From NCBI GenBank assembly GCA_030737875.1, contig CM060918.1, forward strand, positions 772,142,552 to 772,206,551: a stretch of DNA of 64,000 nt, read 5' to 3'. Shown piece after piece: positions 20,516 to 31,989 of this stretch (position 1 is the first letter of the stretch; each line of letters begins with the position of its first letter). The notes below the pieces were generated by a model. It was not told where the DNA came from. It saw only the letters and a program-made list of their open reading frames with translations, and ran no database searches. This DNA comes from Allium sativum. Its lineage: Eukaryota > Streptophyta > Magnoliopsida > Asparagales > Amaryllidaceae. Position numbers and translations under genes: made by a program.

Positions 20516-21290
20516 GGGTTAAGTAAACTAAAACACTTAACCCACTTAACATGTTAACAAGACAAGACTTGTAGGGGTTAAGTAACTAAGAAAACACTTA
20601 GCCAATTTAACATATTAACTAGACTAGAGGGTAAGGTTAAGTAAATTCAGGACACTTAACCGTTATAACCTGATAATTAGATAAGTGGGTGAGGTTAAGT
20701 AAATTTAGAATACTTATCCATTATAACACGTTAGCTAGATAAGTGGGTGAGGTTAAGTAAATACACTTAGCCAATTTAATATGCTAGCTGGACTAGAGGG
20801 TAGGGTTAAGTAAACTTAGAACACTTAACCATCATAGTGTGATAAATGAACAGGGTTAAGTTAAAACATGAAGGGACAATACTTAACCATTAGAACATGT
20901 TAATTAAACATATGTTAGGGTTAAGTTAACTAAGGGGAACACTTAACCAATACAAGATGAATGGGTAGGGTTAAGTAATAAGAAATACTTAACCAATATA
21001 GCTTGGTTTGTGGTAGGGTTAAGTCAACATGAGCTACTGATAACACTTAACTAGCTTAATATGACAAAGGAATGGGTTGAGTTAACTTGAATTGACTAAT
21101 GACACTTAACCAACTTTATGAGGAAGAAAACTAAGTAGTAAACCTTAGTTGATAGGGCTAAGTAGTAAACCTTAGTTAAGAAACGAACGATTCATGAAAC
21201 TAAGTGATAAACCTTAGTTTAAAGTTAAGAGGAATAAGTAGTAGACCTTAGTTAAGAATACTAAGTAGTAAACCTTAGTAGAACACGAGA
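20516..21290 (+). repeat. Array of ~16 short hairpins (GGTTAAGT...ACTTAACC type)
   Basis: Eleven units at about 45-65 bp spacing each read GGTTAAGT, 6-20 loop bases, ACTTAACC (starts near 20516, 20575, 20634, 20692, 20751, 20804, 20855, 20919, 20968, 21016, 21075). Five further units to 21290 use AACTAAG...CTTAGTT instead. Loop and spacer sequences vary freely while the arms stay complementary. The same array is at 26735-27500, and two units remain in the solo LTR at 29535-29640. Confidence 0.8.
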
Positions 21291-21329
21291 AGAAGCGAAC
21301 GTCCATCTGTTTTTAAAGAAGGCTCCAAC

Positions 21330-22120
21330 GAATTGGGTTACGAAGCCCGAGGCTTCGAGGGGACGTGAGGGTACTCTTGGTATCCCTCTATGAGGCTGCA
21401 GATGATCCTCCTGGGCTCACAGAGGTTAAGGTCTGCGTTAGAAGAACCAAGGGTATGTCTTGGTTGCAATACAAGGCAACCTAAAGACTAGGATGGACCA
21501 GCGTGATTCGGCGAGACCAGTAGCCCTGTGATAGCAACTCGTCGTCTACCTACCATCTTCAGTCAATCGTAGTACGCATGCGGAAAGGCAGAGAACTCCC
21601 AACAGACCATATACTTGCTATCTAGTTATGAGTGAGGCTGGCCAATAGGAAAGTGGGGCATAGGTGGCAGGAGTATAGTTCTCGTGCTTGATTTTCTTGG
21701 ATTGCCTTTCATTAGTTGAGGGAGGGGTCACGTGGGACCATAACCACTGGTAGAAAAACAGACCTTAGCATCTGCATCGGCAGATATCTTAAAGCTCCCG
21801 ACCGAGTTCCATATCTCTTGATTAGCCCTGTTACGGGACTCGGGCCGCACATATAGTGTACATGTGCATCTAGACAGCGATAAACGATTCGCGACACATA
21901 CGTGGGGAAAGTCTAGGAACATATACCACTCTAGGTAGTGTGTCCTAGACTAGGGGCATCGTTCGACAGGTAGCATAATCCCTAGTTGGACCTAGGTGGC
22001 ATAAACCCTGAATCCGAGAAGCGTTCAATAGGTAACATAAACCCTAGTTGGATCTAGGTCATGTAAACCCTAGTTGAATCTAGGAAGCGCCCGATAAGAA
22101 AACCCTAGATTAGATCTAGG
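21330..22120 (+). other. Further hairpin-rich LTR segment
   Basis: Contains CGAAGCC/GGCTTCG near 21337 and CCTCTATGAG/CTCACAGAGG at 21385, the latter a perfect 10-bp stem in the other LTR (27601-27641). From 21950 to 22120 there are several CCTAG...CTAGG inverted repeats within tandem units. Short frames here are duplicated with the LTR and are not genes. Confidence 0.6.
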
Positions 22121-22425
22121 TAATAAATAATAGATGTACACCTAAAGGCAACCGCAATTACAGGGATTGGGATCACGTTATCATCTTTATACAGATTACT
22201 ATTTGGGATACTAGTTAGGTGGTGCAGAGATATAGAATGGGGTGTGATAGTATATCTGGTTTAAACTGCCTTGTTTTGGTTTATATTAGTCTGTTATTCT
22301 GGTACTGTCCCATTTTCCAGTTTACTCCCGTCATGAACTTTATCCTGTTCACATGCTAAAAGTCACTAGACTTACTTAGGCTTTATGTCTGACTCTATTT
22401 TTCTTTCGTCTTCTTTTCTTCCGTT

Positions 22426-22450
22426 CCCCCCCCCCCCCCCAGGTAGTCAG
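22426..22450 (+). promoter_or_regulatory. Candidate 3' splice site with long pyrimidine tract (5' LTR)
   Basis: A ~50-base C/T run ends in CAG at 22442, followed by a second CAG at 22450. The second lies in CAGGGAGG, which is kept in the solo LTR at 30261-30268. The C run length differs between the LTR copies (shorter at 28642-28648). Confidence 0.5.
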
Positions 22451-22654
22451 GGAGGGAATAGCTCTGCTTAGTATGGAATGTTACTCTTTCCAAGCTTGAA
22501 GACTCTTGGATATATCGCTTCAGACTCTCTTTTCCGCTGCTATGGCTGGCTTATGCTACATTAGGGAATATAAATGTTATTTTATGCTTCTTTATTTTGT
22601 AAGACAGATAATACTCTGGTATTGGAAAGCAATTGTTGTACAAACTATTTGATC

Positions 22655-22660
22655 AATAAA
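22655..22660 (+). terminator. Poly(A) signal AATAAA, LARD 5' LTR
   Basis: AATAAA about 130 bp before the LTR end, also present at 28863-28868 and in the solo LTR at 30437-30442. It marks the likely R/U5 boundary. Confidence 0.65.
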
Positions 22661-22793
22661 GTAAAGATTTATTTTCCGTTGTTTTAATATATTTTTTGTC
22701 TTGTAATTTATCTGCATCTTTTACCTTAAATGCTCCATAGAACTTAGTGCATTCCCTTTGTGAGTGACACTAACGGATGTGGGGTGTTACACT

Positions 22794-22805
22794 TGGCATC
22801 AGAGC
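22794..22805 (+). promoter_or_regulatory. Primer-binding site of the LARD-type element
   Basis: TGGCATCAGAGC, one transition away from the initiator tRNA-Met PBS, two bases after the LTR end. Confidence 0.85.
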
Positions 22806-24079
22806 TGAAGGTTACCAGATCAGATAAAAGATTTGAAAATTTATTTTCAAAACGGTTTTAAAAAGAAGCATCTTCAAAAGAAAAGTTTTGGTATAAAAGG
22901 CATATTCCCCAAAGCCATACGCACTATCTTCTGATTCTCTGTTTGAATTCTTGTCCCCCTCTTTCTTGAGTCTTCGGGGCTCCTGGCTTTCTGGGAGGTA
23001 ACCTCATCGCAGCGTGGTTCCGTAAGCTTGATAAGACTACGATACCTATCGAAGGGCGAAGCAGTGCCCGACTTCCATCTATAGTCGCGGTAGTTTCACC
23101 TACGGCTAATTCTCTTCCAAGCTTTGTAGGGTTCTTTGTGTGATAGAGGTAGCTTTAGAGAGAACTGTAAACATGTTACACAAGGATGGTAAAGGTGGAA
23201 GATGAATAATTGTGGCAGGTGCCCTAGGTAGGAAGAAAGACTGACCTTAAGAGAGGTAAAAAGTACATAGCAACCTTTAGCTTTAGACCCTCAGATTTGT
23301 AACATGATGGATAAGCTAAGTAGAGGAGAGACCTCTAATCATCTTAGTATATACACTAATATCAAGGTTAACATCTATTTATCTTGGAAATGGAGGAGAA
23401 GAAGCTTCGCAATCATGAAGTTAAATTAGATAAGGTACCGTATAGTGAAGCTCGAGAAGGTGCGACATATAAGACTGGAGACTAGAAACGAGCATCATAC
23501 CCTTTTTCTTAAGGGTATATCCTTGATCTCTTTTTCTAGTAATTTTATGCAGACTTTCTAGCTTTTAAGGTATATCCTCTAGGACGTATCATCGATCCTT
23601 AGGTAGAAGCCAATGGATGTAAACATGTATTTGAAACATGTTATGATTGACGGTTGCAAGTGGTTGCTCGTGAATGCATATACACACCATAGGCGCTAGA
23701 ACAACTCAGTCACTTTCATATTGCATTCACATATATGTATTGGCTTAACGGATTTAATTTGTTATGTTATCATATGAATGGTGCATATGGATGAATGGCT
23801 ATGCACACATGTAGTATTTACATTACTAGGGATGCTTGCATACATGATTGGACGCATGGCACTGACATAATTCGCATTAAGGAGGTCAACTGAATCAGTA
23901 GACCGCTTGATTTTGCATTATATAAAGACATATACACACACTATGCATATGAATATGAAAGCATTTAGAAATCTTTTTAAGGACAATGAATGTCTGCGAT
24001 TTAATGGTTGAGTAGATGGGTGATTGGATGGTAGGACACATTCTTCCTAACTTGAAAATTTCGGGGACGAAATCCTTTT

Positions 24080-24092
24080 AAGAAGGGGAGAA
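24080..24092 (+). promoter_or_regulatory. Polypurine tract of the LARD-type element
   Basis: AAGAAGGGGAGAA abuts the LTR start TGTAACACCCC at 24093. Confidence 0.85.
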
Positions 24093-27000
24093 TGTAACAC
24101 CCCGTAATTCTGTAACATTAAGTTTCACAAATTAAAGTATAATTAAATTTTAGAAGAAGAATTAAGGGAAACGGATTACGCCATTGCGTTTGTCTCGAAA
24201 TTATGCTTGAGATAGAGTCCGAGTTTGCGTAAATTGGACTCCGTATGAAAAAGATATCCTTAAATTAAATATTGCAGCAAAATATGAAAAAAAGAGGAAT
24301 GAGAAAAGAATAATGTTTAGCATTGTTCTAACTTTTGTAAGCAAAAGACTTAGTAGCTCATTTGGTTGGAACACATGACTTGCATACAAGAGGTACAAAG
24401 TTCGATCCCCGCCAGCGCCCTATTTTTGTTTTAGGGGAATGGCTTAAAATAGCCTAATGTGAACGCAGTTCAAAAAGTGGTTTAATGTGAAAATGGATAA
24501 GTGGGAAGATAAATAAAAAGAAAAAGAAAATGAATATATATAATATATATATATATATACACACACATATACGTATACATATACATATATATATGACATG
24601 TACGCATCATGAGGCGTACGTTGCACATTTTTGGTTGCCAAGAATTGTTTTTTTTAAGTGGCCTTCTCTGATTGAATTTATGACAAATATTTAACATATT
24701 AGTACATATGTGCATTTATGTCATAAAACATACAAATATAATAAATATGTGGGAATGCATGCAGTAAAAAGAAAGATTTACGCATACAGTAAATGGGGAT
24801 TATTTAAAAAAGGAAGAATATGTATACGGTAAAGGGAAGATGTATCTATTAAATACGTATTTATGTTTGATGGATTGGCAATAAATAATAAATGTTGATA
24901 ATGTACATTAAGAGAGTAATTATGACATAAATGAATTAGGAATTATTTATATATAGAATTTGTCCTAAATGAGAAATGTGTACATTGTAGGAAATATTTA
25001 TATATATATGCTAAAACGTGAAATTGCATGTAATTGGAATAGTAATTATGACGTAATTTAAAATAGGAGTAATTTACAATCCTTAATTGTGAACATAATT
25101 AGCCTCTTTTTGAAATTGATGGCCTTGATTAACCCTAGCATCATCGGACGACTCAAATTAAAATACAATTCTATAAATACAACTCTAATCTCCACCTAAA
25201 TTCACACAAATAATTTAGAACTGGAGCCGTCATGCTGCTGGAATGAAGCGAGGAATGGCCGCCAATTAGAGAAAGCTTAGAAACGATCAAAGTTAAAGAT
25301 AAAACAAAAATCAAAACAACGTTAGCCTTCCCAAAGGAAAGCATTTCAAATTCAGGACTCAGAATCCAGAATTCAAGTTCTACGTTCATTGTAAGTATAG
25401 TGGCTCTTTAGATGAGAATGCGATTAAGACATGATTTGATGTAGATTGTAATATGGAATTATATCAGTATTGATGATATTGTTTTGTATTTGTTATTTGT
25501 GATAATTTGAATGTTGTGGTGATTGAATCTTTTATGTATTATGAATCAAACAATCAGCACCTTATGCGAATTTTATGTATATAGTTGGATCTTAATATAT
25601 GCTTATGCAAGTTATAGGTTGCAAGTTAGATTTATACATATATTGATACGATTCATGTAGGCTCCACTATATATATTTATGTTAAACAAATTGTACCTAC
25701 ATGATTAGAATAGATCTATATTCACACGTTCTTAAGCAAGTGAATACTTATAATTGGATCCATGCCAAGATCCGTTTAGGATTCATATGATTAATGAAAG
25801 TTTATGGTTAGATCTATGTTTATACATATGCGTTGCAAGTTCACACCCTTAAGTGGTTGTCAAAAATTACACATATAGTTTTGTCATAAGCCAGTTTTAT
25901 GTTTGAGGTTATGCCTAGGTCTATGCATTAACATGTTATACCATGTTATACCTTTATGTTAGGCTAAAAACTATATGATTCATGTGACACCTATTTAACT
26001 AGGCCCAATATGTATATGCAAGTTTGTGGCATGTTATGCAATGTCGTGATATTCATGTCTATTATTTTGCAAGTTCACACCTATGATATTCATGTTGATT
26101 ATTTTGCAAGTTCACACCTATGATGTTCGTATTTACTATGTCAAGAATGCCAAGTTTACACCTATGACATATTAATGAATTATTTTTATGCCAATTTTGG
26201 TGTACGCTAAATTAGGCTAAGTTTTTAGCCTAATATTATATGTCAAAATCACGCGGACGGAAAATTAGGCTAAGATTGTTAGCCTAATATTTAGACGGGG
26301 TAACGTTAGGTAAAATTGGTAATTATAGGAAACTTGACATAAATTGGTTAAAAATCACATAAGTGATTTATGGCATAAAATGGTATTAATTATATACCTA
26401 AACTAATGAGATTGATTGGAAACAAATTTGGCAGTAACTTGAATTTGAATAATTTACATAATTAAAATGTAAATTAGAAAATACGAATATGCTTAACCCG
26501 AGGTTGGATTTAGTTGTGATGTAAACCTGCGCGGACCCGCCAGGCTGTCCATTAATCACAACAATACCTATCCAATGTGAGAGGTTAAGGCATTAAGCCC
26601 AATAAAGACCCGAGGTTAGACTGAGTTGTGGCGTAAGACTGCCTGGAACCGACCGGCATACAGGCAGCCACAACAATACCTGTCTAATGTAAGTGGTTGG
26701 TTCTTTAATAAGACAATTAACGCTAAGTTAGGATTGGTAGGGTTAAGTAAACTAAAACACTTAACCAACTTAACATGTTAAGACTCGTAGGGGTTAAGTA
26801 ACTAAGAAAACACTTAGCCAATTTAACATATTAACTAGACTAGAGGGTAAGGTTAAGTAAATTCAGGACACTTAACCGTTATAACCTGATAATTAGATAA
26901 GTGGGTGAGGTTAAGTAAATTTAGAATACTTAACCATTATAACACGTTAGCTAGATAAGTGGGTGAGGTTAAGTAAATACACTTAGCCAATTTAATATGC

Positions 27001-29001
27001 TAGCTGGACTAGAGGGTAGGGTTAAGTAAACTTAGAACACTTAACCATCATAGTGTGATAAATGAACAGGGTTAAGTTAAAACATGAAGGGACAATACTT
27101 AACCATTAGAACATGTTAATTAAACAGACGTTAGGGTTAAGTTAACTAAGGGGAACACTTAACCAATACAAGATGAATGGGTAGGGTTAAGTAATAAGAA
27201 ATACTTAACCAGTATAGCTTGGTTTGTGATAGGGTTAAGTCAACATGAGCTACTGATAACACTTAACCAGCTTAATATGACAAAGGAATGGGTTGAGTTA
27301 ACTTGAATTGACTAATGACACTTAACCAACTTTATGAGGAAGAGAACTAAGTAGTAAACCTTAGTTAAGAGGGCTAAGTAGTAAACCTTAGTTAAGAAAC
27401 GAACGATTCAGGAAACTAAGTGATAAACCTTAGTTTAAAGTTAAGAGGACTAAGTAGTAAACCTTAGTTAAGAAAACTAAGTAGTAAAGCTTAGTAGAAC
27501 ATGAGAAGGAGCGAACGTCCATCTGTTTTTAAAGAAGGCTCCAACGAATTGGGTTACGAAGCCCGAGGCTTCGAGGGGACGTGAGGGTACTCTTGGTATC
27601 CCTCTGTGAGGCTGCAGATGATCCTCCTGGGCTCACAGAGGTTAAGGTCTGCGTTAGAAGAACCAAGGGTATGTCTTGGTTGCAATACAAGGCAACCTAA
27701 AGACTAGGATGGACCAGCGTGATTCGGCGAGACCAGTAGCCCTGTGATAGCAACTCGTCGTCTACCTACCATCTTCAGTCAATCGTACTACGCATGCGGA
27801 AAGGCAGAGAACTCCCAACAGACCATATACTTGCTATCTAGTTATGGGTGAGGCTGGCCAATAAGAAAGTGGGGCATAGGTGGCAGGAGTATAGTTCTCG
27901 TGCTTGATTTTCTTGGATCTCCTTTCATTAGTTGAGGGAGGGGTCACGTGGGACCATAACCACTGGTAGATAAACAAACCTTAGCATCTGCATCGGCAGA
28001 TATCTTAAAGCTCCCGACCGAGTTCCATATCTCTTGATTAGCCCTGTTACGGGACTCGGGCCGCACATATAGTGTACATGTGCATCTAGACAACGATAAA
28101 CGATTCGCGACACATACGTGGGGAAAGTCTAGGAACATATACCACTCTAGGTAGTGTGTCCTAGACTAGGGGCATCGTTCGACAGGTAGCATAATCCCTA
28201 GTTGGACCTAGGTGGCATAAACCCTGAATCCGAGAAGCGTTCAATAGGTAACATAAACCCTAGTTGGATCTAGGTCATGTAAACCCTAGTTGAATCTAGG
28301 AAGCGCCCGATAAGAAAACCCAAGATTAGATCTAGGTAATAAATAATAGATGTACACCTAAAGGCAACCGCAATTACAGGGATTGGGATCGCGTTATCAT
28401 CTTTATACAGATTACTATTTGGGATACTAGTTAGGTGGTGCAGAGTTATAGAATGGGGTGTGATAGTATATCTGGTTTAAACTGTCTTGCTTTGGTTTAT
28501 ATTAGTTTGTTATTCTGGTACTGTCCCATTTTCCAGTTTACTCCCGTCATGAACTTTATCCTGTTCACATGCTAAAAGTCACTAGACTTACTCAGGCTTT
28601 ATGTCTGACTCTATTTTTCTTTCGTCTTCTTTTCTTCCGTTCCCCCCCAGGTAGTCAGGGAGGGAATAGCTCTGCTTAGTATGGAATGTTACTCTTTCCA
28701 AGCTTGAAGACTCTTGGATATATCGCTTCAGACTCTCTTTTCCGCTGCTATGGCTGGTTTATGCTACATTAGGGAATATAAATGTTATTTTATGCTTCTT
28801 TGTTTTGTAAGATAGATAATACTCTGGTATTGGAAAGTAATTATTGTACAAACTATTTGATCAATAAAGTAAAGATTAATTTTCCGTTGTTTTAATTTTT
28901 TTTTTTTGTCTTGTAATTTATCTGCATCTTTTACCTTAAATGCTCCATAGAACTTAGTGCATTCCCTTTGTGAGTGACACTAACGGATGTGGGGTGTTAC
29001 A
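24093..29001 (+). repeat. 3' LTR of the LARD-type element
   Basis: 4,909 bp, collinear with 17871-22791. It repeats the tRNA-like sequence (about 24345-24420), TATA box (25171), donor (25391), hairpins (26513-26562 and 26625-26674), hairpin array (26735-27500), acceptor (28650) and AATAAA (28863). The TA microsatellite at 18762 is almost absent here, an ordinary length polymorphism. Confidence 0.95.
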
Positions 29002-29006
29002 ACGCC
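29002..29006 (+). repeat. Target site duplication ACGCC, right copy
   Basis: Matches 17866-17870. Joining the flanks at this site restores an uninterrupted solo LTR. Confidence 0.95.
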
Positions 29007-29329
29007 AATTTGCAAGTTCATGCGCTACACCTTCTATGTATCATAGAAATATTATATGTTCTGAATTTCCCCTTTTCTCATGTTTATCAAGTTGGGCTGA
29101 ATTGTGTCGAGCCCAACATTAGTACATACAAATGGGGGTAATAGCGTTGGGTGTAAAAACACGATATAATAAATATGTAGGCATGTTTGGCGCGTGCCAA
29201 CGACCGTGGCATTTTAGCGGTATGAATTGTTATACCCAAATTAAAAGACGACATGACATTTACATATTAAATTGAGTGGTGAAATGTAAACTTAGAAAAC
29301 ACGATATGTTTAACCCGAGGTTGGATTGA

Positions 29330-29491
29330 GTTGTGACGTAAATCTGCCCGGACCCGCCTGGCTGTCTAGTAGTCACAACAATACCTATCCAATGTGGGTG
29401 GTTGAACATTGAGCCCAATAAAGACCCGAGTTTAGACTGAACTATGGTGTAAACCTGCCCGGAACCAACCGACACATCCAGTAACCGTAGT
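29330..29491 (+). other. 50-nt hairpins, versions 3 and 4, in the solo LTR
   Basis: At 29330-29379 GTTGTGAC pairs with GTCACAAC. At 29441-29491 ACTATGGT pairs with ACCGTAGT using one G-T wobble. The inner CCGG-type stems and six-base loops are mostly kept. These belong to the diverged family, so the fold has been kept while the sequence changed. Confidence 0.72.
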
Positions 29492-29534
29492 GATATCTGT
29501 CTAATGTGAGTGGTCGGTGCTCTACAAGGCTAAG

Positions 29535-29640
29535 GACAGGTGGTAGGGTTAAGTCAACTGAAAACACTTAACCAAAGATTCAACATTTTAACAAATATTG
29601 ATGGGTGGGGTTAGGTATATACAAACACTTAACCACTTAA
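29535..29640 (+). repeat. Short hairpin array in the solo LTR
   Basis: GGGTTAAGT...ACTTAACC and GGGGTTAGGT...ACTTAACC are the only two units of the array seen at length in the nested family. Confidence 0.65.
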
Positions 29641-30260
29641 CATGTTTGACTAGAAAACCCTGGTAACGTAGGGACCCGTTTCAGCAGTAACCCAATTTAG
29701 GTATCAACGGTACCCCGAAACTAGGCAGGGTGGGGCACGATTACTGGGCTGAATGTAAGCAGTCAAATAACGGCAATTGTTGGGTGCACAGTGTAGGTCT
29801 AACGGTGTGTGGTCGTGCACGCACTCCGGAGCAGACAAGCAGGGCACTGGGGGCACCAGTAGTATAACCTATGTCTTCTAGTAATTGTGTCGGGGCCGCC
29901 ACCATGGGTCTTGATACACCCCATGGTGGGACCAACATAGGTATCTACACTTCTTGGGGTAGCCGTAAGACACACGTATGAGTAGGAGCCGATCTTTAGT
30001 AAAAACAAAAAGGATCACTTTACCCTCAGCATGGGGTGCCAGTTAGAATAATCCTAGTAAATGCAGAGGTATAGGGTGGGTTCGATAGTATATTCGATTT
30101 TGGGCTACACTCACTTAGTTATGATACTATCATGTTTTCAGTTTATGTCTATCATATCCTTTTCTTATTCATATACTGAGAAGTCACTAGATTTACTCAG
30201 GCTTTATGTCTGACTCCGTTTTTCTTTTCGTCTTCTTTTCTTTCGTTCCCCCCCGGTCCA

Positions 30261-30442
30261 CAGGGAGGAAACAACTCAGCTTAGTCGGACTCTTTTGTAA
30301 GCTTGAAGACAGTAAATGTACGGTTTGGATCTCTTTTGTTTGGATCATGTCTTTGGATATCATTATGGGGATTTTTCTGCTTTGGAAGTATTGTAAGACA
30401 ATTATGGTATGGTTTGTATGACACGTATTTTGATGAAATAAA
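30261..30442 (+). promoter_or_regulatory. Candidate acceptor and poly(A) signal of the solo LTR
   Basis: A C/T-rich tract ends CACAG at 30263 followed by GGAGG. AATAAA is at 30437-30442. With the donor at 17246 this defines a candidate intron of ~1.9 kb once the nested element is removed. Confidence 0.45.
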
Positions 30443-30584
30443 AGTTGCTGTGTTTTCCGCTGTTTAAAAATATGTGTATTTATATTTGTCTCGTGTATCT
30501 GTGACTTATACTTAAAAACCTCCACCAAAATTAGGGTATTCCCTTTGTGAGTGACCCTAACGGAGGTGGGGTGTTTCACGCACC

Positions 30585-31764
30585 TCCGCGCTAAACGACA
30601 TCGAACTCGCCGGAGATCTGGAGGCGAAAATTGGCCATGAATGGCGCTAGTTTCGAGGTCTTTATCTCGAGCTGCGGGCGACGATGGGAGATGGGGCGGA
30701 TACGGATGTGGAGATCGGAAGAATCTCTACAAAAGCTACAATAGGGCCGATCAATTCTGATGTGTGGTTGAGGAATTATTTGAGGAGGAAGAATGGAGCA
30801 ACCACCGCCATTGATATTAAGGGGTATCGGGTTCAAACGAGGGAGAAAATACAGTATACACGTATGCATACGGTATATATACGTATTTTTTATTTTAGTT
30901 TAGTTTGTTTAATTCTTTTAATTTCTATCTCGCTCCTAACTCCAAATCAAACCCAACGAGTGACGCCCGCAACTAAATACCCTCATTCCAGACACAATGG
31001 GATATGTCATGTAAGCCAATTCAATTGTTTCGGTAGGTTTTTCTTTAAATTTAAATATAAAATATTTAATTATACAAATCGTACATTTTAATTTACCAGG
31101 GCCACATACTGAATCCGAAAATTCCTGAAAAATAAATCTAGCTATGTTTTGATGATACGGTCCTAACAAAATTAATTTCGTCGGATTTGGAGATAGTTTG
31201 AAAAATGGCCATTTTTTGGTCGATCGAAATTGACTGAAATTGACAAAACACATTTTCTTTTGCCACGCTCACATATTGATTCCAAAAATTAGGAAAATTG
31301 GAATCTAGCAATAATTTGACATTCCGGATCCAACAAAAGTAGTTTCATCGAAAACAGAGGTCGTTTGCAAAATGGCTATTTATACGGGCCATATATTATA
31401 TTAAATTCCATAACGACTATTCTGAAAATTCAACTGACCATAACTTTTGAATCCCGCTATGAAATTTCAATTTTTCGGATTCGTTGGAATGATATTATTA
31501 AATAGATTCTAATATTTTTGGTTTCACCAAAATCTGATTTATTTTGCATCCTATACATTCAGTCAAAGTTCAAATTCAAATTTTCAAACTACCGCGCTAT
31601 TTCTAACTCCTTTTAAAAATTAAAATAAATATACTCGTTCAAACTTCGATTAAAATAAATTTTTAATTATTTTTATTTAAAATAAATTATTTTAACTATT
31701 TAAAATTCAATAAAATAGCCAAAATAAAATTTTTAAATCGGTTCTGATTTTCCGGGTTGTTACA
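30585..31764 (-). repeat. A-related long LTR on the minus strand, proximal part (LTR start)
   Basis: Continuation of the LTR at 12118-16561. On the minus strand it starts TGTAACAACCCGG at 31764 and runs through the conserved first 1.2 kb (for example 31120-31210 against 5985-6080 of element A). The short frames at 30193-31253 are shadows of this LTR. Confidence 0.88.
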
Positions 31765-31989
31765 ATCTCCCTAGAGGGTGTCGGTTTATGCTGCTCTCAG
31801 ATCATTATTTACTGCTTTTAGATCTTCCTATTATTCGGATTTTTGCCTTCAGAAGGTTCTTTTATGTTTGTGTTCCCCCAATACCCTTCACCATCAGCTG
31901 GTTTCGGAGTTAATTTTGGTAGCAACACCATACTTCGACAAGACTTTCAAAGATTGGACATACTCTAGAACAGTCGACTTCCATTGCTT
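31765..31989 (-). other. Remnant internal DNA next to the minus-strand LTR, with a decayed PPT
   Basis: Just outside the LTR the minus strand reads CCCTCTAGGGAGAT, a degraded form of element A's polypurine tract, which makes 12118-31764 the 3' LTR. The rest is not recognisable. Confidence 0.55.

Larger units (their letters stand above)
17871..22791 (+). repeat. 5' LTR of the LARD-type element
   Basis: 4,921 bp. In order it holds a tRNA-like sequence (18126-18200), a TA microsatellite (18762-18799), TATA box (18961), splice-donor-like GTAAGTAT (19181), a 38-bp tandem repeat (19845-19940), two AGGCT hairpins (19992-20064), paired 50-nt hairpins (20289-20450), a 16-hairpin array (20516-21290), further hairpins (21330-22120), a pyrimidine-rich acceptor (22442/22450) and AATAAA (22655). 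That order implies U3 ~1.1 kb, R ~3.7 kb and U5 ~0.1 kb. Confidence 0.95.
22792..24092 (+). other. Non-coding internal domain of the LARD-type element
   Basis: 1,301 bp with no frame resembling gag or pol and stops in all frames. Ends with TTTCGGGGACGAAA and a purine-rich AAGAAGGGGAGAA tract (about 24080-24092) directly before the 3' LTR. What it carries besides PBS and PPT is unknown; a packaging signal is expected. Confidence 0.85.
17871..29001 (+). mobile_element. Non-autonomous LARD-type LTR retrotransposon with 4.9-kb LTRs
   Basis: Two direct LTRs (17871-22791 and 24093-29001), both TGTAACACCCC...GGGGTGTTACA, flank only 1,301 bp of internal DNA with no gag or pol. The PBS follows the first LTR and the PPT precedes the second. 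Target duplications ACGCC at 17866-17870 and 29002-29006 are perfect, and removing one copy reconnects the solo LTR. By eye the LTRs differ by a few percent. Large retrotransposon derivatives (LARDs) have long LTRs and a non-coding internal domain, and this one is at the extreme: 88% of it is LTR. It must rely on enzymes from another element; A-type chromoviruses share its PBS and PPT type (inference). Confidence 0.95.
16562..30579 (+). mobile_element. Solo LTR of a LARD-like family, interrupted by a later insertion
   Basis: Begins TGTAACACCCC at 16562 and ends GGGGTGTTTCA at 30579, with perfect 5-bp target duplications CGCAC at 16557-16561 and 30580-30584. The only LTR sequence of this type is split by the element at 17871-29001. 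Taking that out leaves one LTR of ~2.9 kb (16562-17870 plus 29007-30579) with no internal domain, i.e. a solo LTR formed by LTR-LTR recombination. Start, promoter, hairpins and end are all related to, but clearly diverged from, the LTRs of the nested element. It inserted into the minus-strand LTR 12118-31764. Confidence 0.92.

Noticed and set aside
30585..31100. Possible host gene in a GC-richer stretch with a plus-strand frame at 30684-31091
   Set aside because: The stretch is the GC-rich leader zone and conserved start of the minus-strand LTR, matching the same zones in other LTRs.
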